Positions 1-8,443 of a stretch of DNA of 42,065 nucleotides are shown piece by piece. The position numbers and the translations under genes are program-made. The stretch's first letter is position 1; each line of letters begins with the position of its first letter. The stretch is taken from positions 1 through 42,065 of the forward strand of contig CACWOL010000025.1 in the NCBI GenBank assembly GCA_902762495.1. The letters run 5' to 3'. The DNA is from an uncultured bacterium (GTDB taxonomy: Bacteria > Verrucomicrobiota > Lentisphaeria > Victivallales > UBA1829). The notes beneath the pieces are model-generated. The model saw nothing but the letters and a program-made list of their open reading frames with translations, was not told where the DNA came from and did no database searches.

Positions 1-1674
1 CCCAAAACGATGTGGTTCAACCTGAAGGTCGCCATCCTGCGGGATAAAATCCCGAGGAGCCCGAACGCCGTGAACCAGCCCGCCCCGGCGGTTCCGGCGA
101 ACCACAAGACCGCCTCGGAAGCCCAGGTCGAAATCGAAGCCGCCGCGTCCGCCGCGGCGGGACTTCCCGCGGGCAAATTCCCGACCATCATGAACGGCCC
201 CATGATGGTTACCTCCATCAAGGAGCCGACCGACGGCATGGACCACCCCGATTACACCGTGACCAGCCCGGTGCGCGCTCCGCGGTTCCGGTCGGAGGAA
301 AAGATCGTCGTCAAGGGCACGGTCGCCATGGAAGCCGGATTCCGCATCCAGGGGGACCGCCTGCACTACCTGAATTTCTACGCGATCGGGGGCGCGGTGT
401 CCGGCAGCAATCTCCGCATCTATGACGGTCGGTTCGCATCGGGCGTCACCGTGAACGGCAAACCGTGGACCAACCTGACCCGGCCCTTCGGTCTGGACGT
501 GAGCCTGACCCCGACGACCGGGAAATACATCGGCTTCAAGGCGGAACACTGCGAATACGATTACCAGTTCCACCACGACTTCATTGAGATCCGCATCACG
601 AACAAGAAACGCGAGCCCGCTCCGTTCGAGCTCACGTTGTGGCTGTTCGATAATCCGGTCGCTCAGAAGGGCAGGGATCAGCAGGCAAACGCCGCCCAAA
701 CGCAGTTCGGAGCGGAAAACGCCGCGGATGACACGGACGAGGACGACGTCAACGACGGACGCATGACCACCCGGGGCGACTTCCATTATAACGGGATATC
801 CGATGTAATCTACGTCAGGAAGGAAGCGAACAGGATCAGGCTCGAATACGGTCTGGACGGCGTGAACGACCTGCAGGAGCAGAAAGTGGGCGACCGGCAG
901 CTCCCGGATCCGTCGTTCCGTTTCCTCGGCGGCTATGACATGGACAAGGACCACCGGGTCGACCTCGTGGCATGGCGCGCCATAGACGAAAATTCCGGGA
1001 AGCACATCGAAGTCGGGTACGGCAAATCCGGCAACATGGATGACTGGCATGTGATCGGCATGCTGGGGGTCCCCGACGACGTGGAATGGGATCTTTACTG
1101 CGGAAATCTGAGCGGACACTGGGACCGGAATTCCATCCTTTGGCATTCCCCGACTCTGGGCGCGATGGGCTACTGGCCTGACGGAAACGGCGTCGAGTCC
1201 TGGATCACCATTCCCGGCGAATACAAGGGGTCCGAATGGAAGATACTCGGGCTCGGCGATTTCACCGGTGCGAAGAAACCGCGCGATTCCGTTCTTCTCA
1301 GGTTTGGCCCGAATACCATTGCGACCGTCTCGGCGAACGGGAAATACACGAATCTGGGGTGGCTTGGCGAAGACTGGAAGGTCGTGGCCATCGACGATTT
1401 CTCGAACGACGGATGCGACGACCTGATCATGTTCAATGAAACGCTCCGCCAGGTCGGCAAATGGGACGACGGAAAGATTTCCAAATGGAGTTCCATCGGA
1501 TTCGTTGAGGAGGGGACCGCGATCGAAGGCGCCGGGGACTACGACGGGGACGGCTGGACGGACCTGCTGGTCCGGAAACAGGACGGCGCGATGGGGTACT
1601 TCCCGAAGGCCGACCTGAACAAGTTTGTCCCGTTCGGTTACAAAAAGGATCCCTCCTGGACCGTCATCCCGTGA
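1..1674 (+). CDS. FG-GAP/VCBS-like repeat protein, probably 5' partial
   Basis: The frame is open from the first base of the window, the first ATG (position 10) has no Shine-Dalgarno sequence, and no signal peptide is visible, so the true start probably lies upstream. From that ATG the protein has 554 residues. Residues 15-55 are rich in Ala and Pro, like a linker. Residues 60-220 look like a beta-sandwich region without a family I can name. From about residue 250 to the end, segments of the type GDYDGDGWTDLLVR, DDFSNDGCDDLIMF and GYDMDKDHRVDLVAW recur every 50-60 residues. These are Asp-rich, calcium-loop-like signatures of FG-GAP/VCBS beta-propeller blades, normally found in exported binding proteins. 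The substrate is unknown. A hairpin and the thrS promoter follow. Confidence 0.7.
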   Translation, partial: PKTMWFNLKVAILRDKIPRSPNAVNQPAPAVPANHKTASEAQVEIEAAASAAAGLPAGKFPTIMNGPMMVTSIKEPTDGMDHPDYTVTSPVRAPRFRSEEKIVVKGTVAMEAGFRIQGDRLHYLNFYAIGGAVSGSNLRIYDGRFASGVTVNGKPWTNLTRPFGLDVSLTPTTGKYIGFKAEHCEYDYQFHHDFIEIRITNKKREPAPFELTLWLFDNPVAQKGRDQQANAAQTQFGAENAADDTDEDDVNDGRMTTRGDFHYNGISDVIYVRKEANRIRLEYGLDGVNDLQEQKVGDRQLPDPSFRFLGGYDMDKDHRVDLVAWRAIDENSGKHIEVGYGKSGNMDDWHVIGMLGVPDDVEWDLYCGNLSGHWDRNSILWHSPTLGAMGYWPDGNGVESWITIPGEYKGSEWKILGLGDFTGAKKPRDSVLLRFGPNTIATVSANGKYTNLGWLGEDWKVVAIDDFSNDGCDDLIMFNETLRQVGKWDDGKISKWSSIGFVEEGTAIEGAGDYDGDGWTDLLVRKQDGAMGYFPKADLNKFVPFGYKKDPSWTVIP

Positions 1675-1708
1675 CCTCGGACCGGGATGATCCCGAAAAA
1701 CCGCCCGC

Positions 1709-1735
1709 CCGGACGAAAAAACGTCTTTTCGCCGG
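1709..1735 (+). terminator. hairpin between the FG-GAP gene and thrS
   Basis: CCGG-A-CGAAAA pairs with TTTTCGCCGG (ten pairs, one bulged A, six-base loop). It lies after the upstream stop codon and before the thrS -35 box. The 3' arm carries the T-run, so it may act as a terminator, but no T-tract follows the stem. Confidence 0.4.
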
Positions 1736-1753
1736 AGGCGGTGCGGCGTCGGC

Positions 1754-1781
1754 TTGCATTTTTCCTGAAGGCGTGTATATT
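1754..1781 (+). promoter_or_regulatory. putative thrS promoter
   Basis: TTGCAT and TATATT are separated by 16 bp. The box lies about 50 bp upstream of the chosen thrS start and is the first instance of a promoter form repeated through the window. Confidence 0.55.
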
Positions 1782-1832
1782 AAAAGGATACATGTATTTT
1801 ATTCACAATCACATACTGACGAGGAAACGCAA

Positions 1833-3560
1833 ATGGGAAAATACCCGTTGGAAACCATTCGGCACAGCGCGGCCCACGTGATGGCGGCGGCGGTGCAGGA
1901 ACTTTACCCGAACGCTAAATTCGACATCGGTCCGTCGACCGAGGATGGCTTCTACTACGATTTCGACCTGGAAACCCGCCTCACCGTCGACGACCTGGCG
2001 AAGATCGAGGAGAAGATGGAGGAGATCGCCAAGGCGCATCTCCCGTTCGAACGCAAGGTCATGACCCGCGAAGACGCCCATGCGTTCCTCGCCGGACGCG
2101 GCCAGAACTACAAGCTCGAACGCCTCGCCGACATCCCGGACGACAGCGAGATCACGTTCTACATCTGTGGCGACTTCACCGACCTCTGCCGCGGTCCGCA
2201 CGTCTCCAACACCAACGAGATCGGCGCGTTCAAGCTGCTCTCCGTCGCCGGTTCCTACTACCGCGGCGATGAGAAGAACCCGATGCTCCAGCGCATCTAC
2301 GGCACCGCGTTCGCCGACAAGAAGGAACTCAAGGCGTATCTCCAGCGCATCGAGGAAGCCAAGAAGCGCGACCATCGCCGCCTCGGCAAGGAGCTCGACC
2401 TTTTCAGCATCTCCGAAATGGTCGGCCCCGGCCTCGTCCTCTGGCACCCGAAGGGAGCCTACATCCGCAACGTCATCGAGACGTTCTGGCGCAAGGAGCA
2501 CCTGGCGCACGGCTACGACTTGCTGTATACGCCGCATATCGGGCGCAGCCAGCTGTGGGAGACCAGCGGCCACCTCGGATTCTACAAGGAGAGCATGTAC
2601 TCCCCGATGCAGATCGACGAGTTCGACTACTACGCCAAGCCGATGAACTGCCCGTTCCACATCGAAATTTATAAGAGCCGCGTGCGTTCCTATCGCGAGC
2701 TTCCCTGCCGCTGGGCGGAACTCGGCACCGTGTACCGCTATGAGAAGAGCGGCGTGCTTCACGGCCTGATGCGCGTCCGCGGCTTCACGCAGGACGACGC
2801 GCACATCATCTGCACCCCGGAACAGATCGAAAGCGAGATCAAGGAAGTCCTCGAATTCTGCCTCTACATCTGGAAGACCTTCGGATTCCCGGAGATCAAG
2901 GCGTACCTCTCCACCCGTCCCGCCAAGGCGGTCGGCGATCCGGCGCGTTGGGAGCAGGCGCAGAAGTCGCTCGTCCAGGCCATCGAAGCCTGCGGCCTCG
3001 AATACGAAGTGGACGAGGGCGGCGGCGCGTTCTACGGTCCGAAGATCGACCTCAAGATCAAGGACGCGATCGGCCGCGAATGGCAGACCAGCACGATCCA
3101 GTTCGACTTCAACCTGCCGGAACGCTTCGGCATCACGTACGTCGGCGCGGACGGCGCGCTGCACCAGCCCTACATGGTCCACCGCGCACTCTTCGGCTCG
3201 CTGGAACGTTTCTTCGGCATCCTGGTCGAGCACTACGCGGGCGCGTTCCCGCTGTGGCTTGCCCCGACCCAGGTGTGCGTGATCCCGATCACAGAGAAAC
3301 AGCATGAATACGCGCAGAAGGTCGCTGACGGTCTCCGCAAGGCCGGTTTCCAGGTCCTGTGCGACGTCCGCTCCGAGAGCATGGGCGCCAAGATCAAGGA
3401 CGCCCGCCTCCAGCGCATCCCGTTCATGGCCGTGATCGGCGAGAAGGAACAGACCGAAGGCACGATGGCCGTCCGCTCCCGCAGAGAGGACCAGCTCGGC
3501 GCCATGGATCTGGAAACTTTCATCAAAAAATTACAGTCGGAGCTTGAAAACAAGCTTTGA
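1833..3560 (+). CDS. thrS: threonyl-tRNA synthetase lacking the TGS domain
   Basis: Charges tRNA-Thr with threonine in the cytoplasm. I chose the ATG at 1833 because GAGGAAA lies just upstream and the promoter lies between it and the preceding gene; the open frame runs further upstream but without family similarity. The product has 575 residues, against about 640 in E. coli. It begins directly at the editing domain (HSAAHVMAAA gives the HxxxH zinc motif, CRGPHV follows near residue 115) and has no N-terminal TGS domain. The class II catalytic core follows, with the zinc ligand Cys in MNCPFH, motif 2 around RYEKSGVLHGLMRVRGF, and a C-terminal anticodon-binding domain. It heads a thrS-infC-rpmI-rplT-pheS-pheT cluster, with infC having its own promoter inside the end of thrS. 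Confidence 0.95.
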   Translation: MGKYPLETIRHSAAHVMAAAVQELYPNAKFDIGPSTEDGFYYDFDLETRLTVDDLAKIEEKMEEIAKAHLPFERKVMTREDAHAFLAGRGQNYKLERLADIPDDSEITFYICGDFTDLCRGPHVSNTNEIGAFKLLSVAGSYYRGDEKNPMLQRIYGTAFADKKELKAYLQRIEEAKKRDHRRLGKELDLFSISEMVGPGLVLWHPKGAYIRNVIETFWRKEHLAHGYDLLYTPHIGRSQLWETSGHLGFYKESMYSPMQIDEFDYYAKPMNCPFHIEIYKSRVRSYRELPCRWAELGTVYRYEKSGVLHGLMRVRGFTQDDAHIICTPEQIESEIKEVLEFCLYIWKTFGFPEIKAYLSTRPAKAVGDPARWEQAQKSLVQAIEACGLEYEVDEGGGAFYGPKIDLKIKDAIGREWQTSTIQFDFNLPERFGITYVGADGALHQPYMVHRALFGSLERFFGILVEHYAGAFPLWLAPTQVCVIPITEKQHEYAQKVADGLRKAGFQVLCDVRSESMGAKIKDARLQRIPFMAVIGEKEQTEGTMAVRSRREDQLGAMDLETFIKKLQSELENKL

Positions 3561-3571
3561 TGTGCTATATT
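3544..3571 (+). promoter_or_regulatory. putative infC promoter
   Basis: TTGAAA, a 16-bp spacer and TATATT, with TGC directly before the -10 box (an extended -10). It overlaps the last codons of thrS and would give a leader of about 60 nt for infC. Confidence 0.5.
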
Positions 3572-3583
3572 ATTAGTTCGTGC

Positions 3584-3606
3584 GCTTTCGCCGCCGCGGC
3601 GGAAGC
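3584..3606 (+). promoter_or_regulatory. GC-rich leader hairpin upstream of infC
   Basis: GCTTTCGCC pairs with GGCGGAAGC (nine pairs including one G-U) around a five-base loop. It has no T-tract, so it is not a simple terminator. It lies between the infC promoter and its Shine-Dalgarno sequence (GGAGG, 3626-3630). A role in regulating infC is inference. Confidence 0.45.
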
Positions 3607-3639
3607 ATCCGGGACCAACTCACATGGAGGGCGTTTACC

Positions 3640-4152
3640 ATCGCCAAGTTACTGAAAAGCAATGACCGTGCGTATTCCGACAAGCCCCTGCGCATCATCG
3701 GGGCGGACGGAGAACAGTTGGGCGTCATGAAACTTGCGGCCGCCTGCCAGGCGGCGCAGAACGCGCATCTGGACCTCGTGCTCGTATCGGAAAACAGCAA
3801 CCCGCCCGTCTGCCGCATCATGGACTTCGGGAAGCTCCTGTATGAACAGAAGAAGAAGCTTAAGGAGCAGAAGAAGAACCAGCAGGCCCAGAAGGTGAAG
3901 GAAATCAAGTTCCGCCTTCACATCGACACGCATGACTACGAGGTGAAACTCAACCATGCGAAGGAGTTTCTGGGGGAAGGGAATAAGCTGCGCGTGACGA
4001 TCACGTTCAAGGGGCGCGAACTCTCGCACCCGGAGATGGGATTCGAACTCGTGACCCGGATCACGGAAGACCTGGCGGAGATCGCCGTCGTGGACGCGCC
4101 GGCGAAGCTGCTCGGAAAGAACATCAACATGTCCTTCAATCCGAAGGGCTAA
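3640..4152 (+). CDS. infC: translation initiation factor IF-3 with AUC start codon
   Basis: IF-3 binds the 30S subunit and enforces correct start-codon choice. The family N-terminus fits IAKLLKSNDRAYSDKPLRIIGADGEQLGVM, and GGAGG at 3626-3630 stands nine bases before an in-frame ATC at 3640, with no ATG, GTG or TTG at that place. I therefore take ATC as the start, giving 170 residues. Rare AUU/AUC starts are known for infC and underlie its autoregulation in enterobacteria. The N domain (to about residue 75) is followed by the Lys-rich linker EQKKKLKEQKKNQQAQKVKE and the C domain (IKFRLHIDTHDYEVKLNHAKEFL, GREL). An alternative ATG at 3580 would precede the Shine-Dalgarno sequence and add 20 non-homologous residues. 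Confidence 0.93.
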   Translation: MAKLLKSNDRAYSDKPLRIIGADGEQLGVMKLAAACQAAQNAHLDLVLVSENSNPPVCRIMDFGKLLYEQKKKLKEQKKNQQAQKVKEIKFRLHIDTHDYEVKLNHAKEFLGEGNKLRVTITFKGRELSHPEMGFELVTRITEDLAEIAVVDAPAKLLGKNINMSFNPKG

Positions 4153-4164
4153 TATACAAAACCG

Positions 4165-4196
4165 CCGGACAAGGCTGATGGCGTCTGCCCGTCCGG
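4165..4196 (+). promoter_or_regulatory. stem-loop in the infC-rpmI spacer
   Basis: CCGGAC pairs with GTCCGG around a 20-base loop, just upstream of the rpmI Shine-Dalgarno sequence. In E. coli and Bacillus, L20 represses its own operon through leader RNA in this area. Assigning this stem to such control is inference only. Confidence 0.25.
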
Positions 4197-4230
4197 TCGA
4201 GAAAAAACTCTAACATAAGGAGACCAAACG

Positions 4231-4428
4231 ATGCCGAAAATGAAGACTCGCAAGAGTATTGCCAAGCGTGTGAAACGCACCGCCTCCGGCGGCTACAAGT
4301 TCACGAAGCCTGGCCGCCGCCACCTCATGACGAACAAGTCCGGGAAGAACAAACGTCAGAAACGCAACGCCGGACTGCTCGATGCCGCCCACGCACAGAG
4401 AATCAAAAAGGCCCTGCCTTACGGCTGA
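4231..4428 (+). CDS. rpmI: 50S ribosomal protein L35
   Basis: The 65-residue basic protein MPKMKTRKSIAKRVKRT...KKALPYG has the full length and the typical start MPKMKT of L35, a component of the large ribosomal subunit. AAGGAGA lies seven bases before the ATG. It sits between infC and rplT as in most bacteria and is probably co-transcribed with both. Confidence 0.96.
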   Translation: MPKMKTRKSIAKRVKRTASGGYKFTKPGRRHLMTNKSGKNKRQKRNAGLLDAAHAQRIKKALPYG

Positions 4429-4452
4429 GCTTGAAAAACAGGAGAAATCATC

Positions 4453-4803
4453 ATGAGAGTTACTTGCGCTGTTTATTCGAGAAAACGCCGCAAACGCGTC
4501 CTTGAGCGTGCAAAAGGTTTCTACGGTGCCAGCTCCAAGCGCATCCGCACAGCTTACGATGCCGTTGACAAAGCGAACGTCCACGCCTACGAAGGACGCA
4601 AGCAGAAAAAGCGTCAGTACCGCCGCCTCTGGACGGTGCGTATCAACGCCGCCTGCCGCGTCCAGGGCACGACCTACAGCAAGTTCATCGACGGACTCAA
4701 GAAGGCGAACATCGACCTGAACCGCAAGGTTCTCGCCGACCTCGCCGTCAAGGATCCCGCGGCATTTACGGCCCTGCTCGAAAAGGCAAAGGCCGCCTGC
4801 TGA
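4453..4803 (+). CDS. rplT: 50S ribosomal protein L20
   Basis: L20 binds 23S rRNA early in assembly of the large subunit and represses its own operon in several bacteria. The 116-residue product has the usual size, a basic N-terminus (YSRKRRKRVLERAKGFYG) and the C-terminal RNA-binding part (RINAACRVQGTTYSKFIDGLKKANIDLNRKVLADLAVKDP). A GGAG sequence precedes the ATG and the gap to rpmI is 24 bp. Two hairpins follow before pheS. Confidence 0.96.
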   Translation: MRVTCAVYSRKRRKRVLERAKGFYGASSKRIRTAYDAVDKANVHAYEGRKQKKRQYRRLWTVRINAACRVQGTTYSKFIDGLKKANIDLNRKVLADLAVKDPAAFTALLEKAKAAC

Positions 4804-4815
4804 CGAACTCGATCC

Positions 4816-4842
4816 GGACGCCCGGCCCTGCGCGGGGCGTCC
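4816..4842 (+). other. stem-loop directly after rplT
   Basis: GGACGCCC pairs with GGGCGTCC (eight pairs) around an 11-base GC-rich loop. No T-tract follows. It lies 13 bp after the rplT stop codon and just upstream of the stronger terminator at 4865. Confidence 0.5.
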
Positions 4843-4864
4843 CCCAAACAGACTATCTGTGATT

Positions 4865-4906
4865 CGCGGGCTGCCGCCTACCGGCAGGCCCGCGTTTTTC
4901 TTTTTT
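4865..4906 (+). terminator. rho-independent terminator between rplT and pheS
   Basis: CGCGGGCTGCCG pairs with CGGCAG(G)CCCGCG (12 pairs, one bulged base, five-base loop), followed by TTTTTCTTTTTT. It separates the ribosomal genes from pheST at the place where E. coli has the pheM leader and attenuator. Whether it terminates fully or is regulated cannot be read from the sequence. Confidence 0.8.
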
Positions 4907-4933
4907 CCAAGTTTCCTTTAAGGAGTTTTCAAC

Positions 4934-5956
4934 ATGCTGGAAGAACTGCTGCAAAAGCTTCAGGCCATCACGGCCGACGCGAAATCCGCTCTCTCCGCAG
5001 CCTCGACTCCGGCCGATGTCGAGGCCGTCAAGAACCGCACGCTGGGCCGGAACGGCGCCATTACCGCCCTCAGCCCGATGATGGGGAAACTGCCGGCCGA
5101 AGACAAGAAAGCCGCCGGCATGGCCTTCAACGAGGCCAAACAGGGCATCCAGGCCGCCCTCAACGAGGCCAGCGCCCGCATCAACGAGAAGAAGGCCGAA
5201 GAGGCCCCCGCGGTCGACGTCACGCTTCCCGGACGCGCATGGCCCTTCGGACGCAAGCACCCGATCAGCCAGACCATCGATGCCTGCTGCTCCATCTTCC
5301 GCCGTATGGGCTTCATCGCCGTCTCCGGTCCCGAACTCGAGACCGTCTGGTACAATTTCGACGCCCTGAACGCCCCTGCGAACCATCCGTCCCGCGATCC
5401 GCAGGACACCTTCTATCTCCCCGACGGACGTCTCCTCCGCACGCAGACCTCCCCGGTCCAGATCCGCACCATGCTCGGCTCCAAGCCGCCCGTGCGCATC
5501 GTTTCCCCGGGCCGCTGCTACCGCCGCGACACCCCGGACGCCACCCACGGCGTGCATTTCCACCAGCTGGAAGGCCTTTACATCGACAAGGACGTCTCTT
5601 TGGCCGACCTCCGCAGCACCATCCTCAAATTCGCGAAGGAATACTTCGGCACGGACGTCAAGGTCCGCATGCGTCCCCACTTCTTCCCGTTCACGGAACC
5701 CAGCGTCGAATGCGATTTCAGCTGCGTGATGTGCGGCGGCAAGGGCTGTCGCGTCTGCAAAAACTCCGGCTGGCTCGAGATCATGGGCGCGGGCATGGTG
5801 AACCCCGCCGTGCTCCGCAACGTCGGCTACGATCCGGAGGAAGTCCAGGGCTTCGCCTTCGGCTTCGGACTGGAACGCCTGACCATGCTGAAACACCGCA
5901 TCAACGATCTCCGTATCTTCTCCGATAACGATCTGCGGTTCCTCAAACAGTTCTGA
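4934..5956 (+). CDS. pheS: phenylalanyl-tRNA synthetase alpha subunit
   Basis: Catalytic subunit of the alpha2-beta2 enzyme that charges tRNA-Phe. The 340 residues include an N-terminal coiled coil (about 1-90), then the class II core: the motif 2 region GRCYRRDTPDATHGVHFHQLEGLYID near residue 195-220, and motif 3 GFGLERLTMLKH near residue 310. A CxxC pair set (CVMCGGKGCRVC, about 264-275) resembles that seen in many bacterial PheS proteins. AAGGAG precedes the ATG. pheT starts 15 bp downstream, so the two subunits are co-translated from one message. Confidence 0.96.
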   Translation: MLEELLQKLQAITADAKSALSAASTPADVEAVKNRTLGRNGAITALSPMMGKLPAEDKKAAGMAFNEAKQGIQAALNEASARINEKKAEEAPAVDVTLPGRAWPFGRKHPISQTIDACCSIFRRMGFIAVSGPELETVWYNFDALNAPANHPSRDPQDTFYLPDGRLLRTQTSPVQIRTMLGSKPPVRIVSPGRCYRRDTPDATHGVHFHQLEGLYIDKDVSLADLRSTILKFAKEYFGTDVKVRMRPHFFPFTEPSVECDFSCVMCGGKGCRVCKNSGWLEIMGAGMVNPAVLRNVGYDPEEVQGFAFGFGLERLTMLKHRINDLRIFSDNDLRFLKQF

Positions 5957-5971
5957 GAAAGGAAGACTGAC

Positions 5972-8374
5972 ATGAAACTTTCCCTGTTTAGACTGAAACA
6001 CTATATCGACATCAGCCTTTCCCCGGAAGAACTCGCCAACGCGCTCACCATGGCCGGACTTGAGGTCGAGGAGATCGAAACGGTCGGCAAGATCCCGGAC
6101 GGCGTGATCGTCGCGAAGATCATCTCCCGCCGTAAACACGAGAACTCCGACCACCTCTCCATCTGCGAAGTCTTCACCGGCTCCGAAACGCTCCAGATCG
6201 TCTGCGGCGCGCCGAACTGCGACGCCGGAAACATCGTCCCGCTCGCTACCATCGGCACCGTCTTCCCGGACGGCGAAGGCGGCACGTTCACGATCAAGAA
6301 GGGCAAGATCCGCGGCGTGGAATCCTTCGGCATGATGTGCTCCGCGAAGGAACTCGGCCTCAGCGAGGACCACAAAGGCCTCATGCTGCTCCCCGGCACG
6401 TTCGAGATCGGCAAGCCGCTTCAGGACTACGTCCCCACCGACACCGTCTACACGCTCGAGATCACCCCGAACCGCCCCGACTGGCTTTCCTACTGGGGCG
6501 TCGCGCGCGACATCGCCGCGCTCGTCGGCGGCGAAGTGAAATTCCCCGCGCCGGAAAGCGTCCCGACCGAGCTCGCCGGCGACTGGAGCAATCTGGTCAC
6601 GGTCGAGGCTCCGGACCTCTGCCCGCTGTACACCGCGCGCGTCATCCGCAATGTGAAGGTCGGCGAAAGCCCGGCCTGGCTGAAGGCCTCGCTCGCCGCC
6701 ATCGGCATCCGCCCGATCAACAACATCGTCGACATCACGAACTTCGTCATGATGGAGCTCGGCGAGCCGCTGCACGTGTTCGACATGCGGTTCCTGAAGG
6801 GTGAACGCCTCGTAATCCGCCGCGCGAAGGAAAATGAGACCATTACCGCGCTCGACGGCAAACAGTACGACCTCACCGCGAACGACCTGGTCATCGCCGA
6901 TACGGAAAAGCCCGTCGCGATCGCCGGCGTCATGGGCGGCGAATACTCCGGCGTCGTGGGCGACACCACCGACGTCGTCCTGGAAAGCGCCTGGTTCGAT
7001 CCGGCGTCCGTCCGCGCGACCTCCCGCCGCCTCGGCCTTTCCTCGGAAGCCTCCTACCGCTTCGAACGCGGCGCCGACCGCGCCATGATCGTCCCGGCCA
7101 GCATGCGCGCCTCACAGCTCATCCGCGAGCTCGCCAGCGGCGACGTCGTGTCCCCGCTCGTCACGGTCGCCGAACCCGAAAAGCCCGCGCGCATCATCGA
7201 CCTCAAGTACGACCGCGTGCGCAGCCTGCTCGGCATGGACGTGAACAACCGCCGGATCGACGACATCCTGCATTCGCTCGGCTTCGCCACCGTCCGCCAC
7301 TCCGAAAGCGGCGCGTCCTTCAGCGTGCCCACCTGGCGCGACCTCGACGTCATGGGGCCGGCGGACCTCGCCGAGGAAGTCGCCCGCATCCACGGCCTCG
7401 ACAAGCTCCCCGACGTGCCCATCAAGGCCACGCAGTCCGATATCTCCAGCGACGCCATCCTGCCGGTCACGCACCTGCGCGAAGAGCTCGCCGACGTCGG
7501 CCTCTACGAGATCGTCAGCAACAGCATGATGAGCGAAGCTTCCGCCATCCGCGGCGGCATCTTCGAGCCCGCCGACCTGATCCGGCCCAACAACCCGATC
7601 AGCCTCGACCTCGCGGTCATGCGCCCCTCGCTGCTCCCGTGCCTGCTGGACGCCGTCCGCTACAACATCGCGCGCAAGAACTTCGACCTCGGTTTCTTCG
7701 AGATCGGGCACGTCTTCTGCGCGAACACGGCGAAGTTCCCCGAGGAACGCGACGAGGTCGGCATCGCCATTACCGGCTGCGCTCACCCCGAACGCTACTC
7801 CAAGGAACGCGGCCAGCAGCTCGATTTCTTCGACCTGAAGGGCATCATTGAGTCCGTTCTCTCCAGACGCCGCCTCGCATCGTTTGCGTTCGTGCCCGCC
7901 GCCGATCCGCGGTTCCTCCCGACCTGCTGCGCCGAGCTCATCATCGACGGCAAGAAGGCGGGCGTGCTCGGCCAGGCGACCGACGAACTGACGAAGGGCA
8001 TGCGACTCACGACTCCGCTCTTCATCGCGCTGATCCAGCTTGATGCGATCTTCGGCGCGAGCAGGAAGTCCGAATACTACGTCCCCGTTTCCCAGTTCCC
8101 GAGCGTCTCCCGCGACGTCGCGTTCATCGCACCCGCCAAACTCCGCAACCAGGACGTCGTCGACTTCATCCGCAAGCTCCATCTGCCCCACCTCGAATCC
8201 GTCTCCATCTTCGACGTCTTCGAGGGCAAGGCGATCGGCGAAGGGAAGAAGAGCCTCGCCTACTCGCTCGTGTTCCGTTCCCCGGAACGAACGCTCACCG
8301 ACGACGAGGTCAACGTCCTCTACGAAAAGGTCCGCAAGAACCTCGCGGAAGGACTTGGAGTCGAACTCCGCTGA
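5972..8374 (+). CDS. pheT: phenylalanyl-tRNA synthetase beta subunit
   Basis: Partner of PheS, used for tRNA binding and editing. The 800 residues show the full domain order: an EMAP-type tRNA-binding OB fold (about 40-150, VIVAKIISRRKHENSDHLSIC to MMCSAKELGL), the B3/B4 editing region (about 215-390), the B5 domain (about 400-470), the catalytic-like core, and a C-terminal FDX-ACB domain (about 705-800, FPSVSRDVAFIAP to ERTLTDDEVN). The start at 5972 has AAAGGAAG upstream. A bacterial-type protein of normal length, without defects. Nested hairpins follow after the stop codon. Confidence 0.97.
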   Translation: MKLSLFRLKHYIDISLSPEELANALTMAGLEVEEIETVGKIPDGVIVAKIISRRKHENSDHLSICEVFTGSETLQIVCGAPNCDAGNIVPLATIGTVFPDGEGGTFTIKKGKIRGVESFGMMCSAKELGLSEDHKGLMLLPGTFEIGKPLQDYVPTDTVYTLEITPNRPDWLSYWGVARDIAALVGGEVKFPAPESVPTELAGDWSNLVTVEAPDLCPLYTARVIRNVKVGESPAWLKASLAAIGIRPINNIVDITNFVMMELGEPLHVFDMRFLKGERLVIRRAKENETITALDGKQYDLTANDLVIADTEKPVAIAGVMGGEYSGVVGDTTDVVLESAWFDPASVRATSRRLGLSSEASYRFERGADRAMIVPASMRASQLIRELASGDVVSPLVTVAEPEKPARIIDLKYDRVRSLLGMDVNNRRIDDILHSLGFATVRHSESGASFSVPTWRDLDVMGPADLAEEVARIHGLDKLPDVPIKATQSDISSDAILPVTHLREELADVGLYEIVSNSMMSEASAIRGGIFEPADLIRPNNPISLDLAVMRPSLLPCLLDAVRYNIARKNFDLGFFEIGHVFCANTAKFPEERDEVGIAITGCAHPERYSKERGQQLDFFDLKGIIESVLSRRRLASFAFVPAADPRFLPTCCAELIIDGKKAGVLGQATDELTKGMRLTTPLFIALIQLDAIFGASRKSEYYVPVSQFPSVSRDVAFIAPAKLRNQDVVDFIRKLHLPHLESVSIFDVFEGKAIGEGKKSLAYSLVFRSPERTLTDDEVNVLYEKVRKNLAEGLGVELR

Positions 8375-8443
8375 GTTCGGAAAGTGTTCGAAAAACAGGT
8401 TCTTCGACGTTTTGTGAAATCGTGAGGTAGCCGGAACCCCTGT

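Noticed and set aside
4859..4921. A GTG-started 20-codon frame with four consecutive Phe codons before pheS, recalling a pheM-like leader peptide
   Set aside because: The Phe codons are simply the T-tract behind the terminator stem, they lie after rather than before the hairpin, and no Shine-Dalgarno sequence precedes the GTG.
4853..6775. A 640-codon minus-strand frame opposite pheS and pheT
   Set aside because: A long antisense frame caused by high GC and codon bias of the real genes; its composition is rich in Asp, Glu, Val and Arg with no domain. Similar antisense frames opposite thrS, ara, the symporter, GH43 and YdbH genes were rejected for the same reason.
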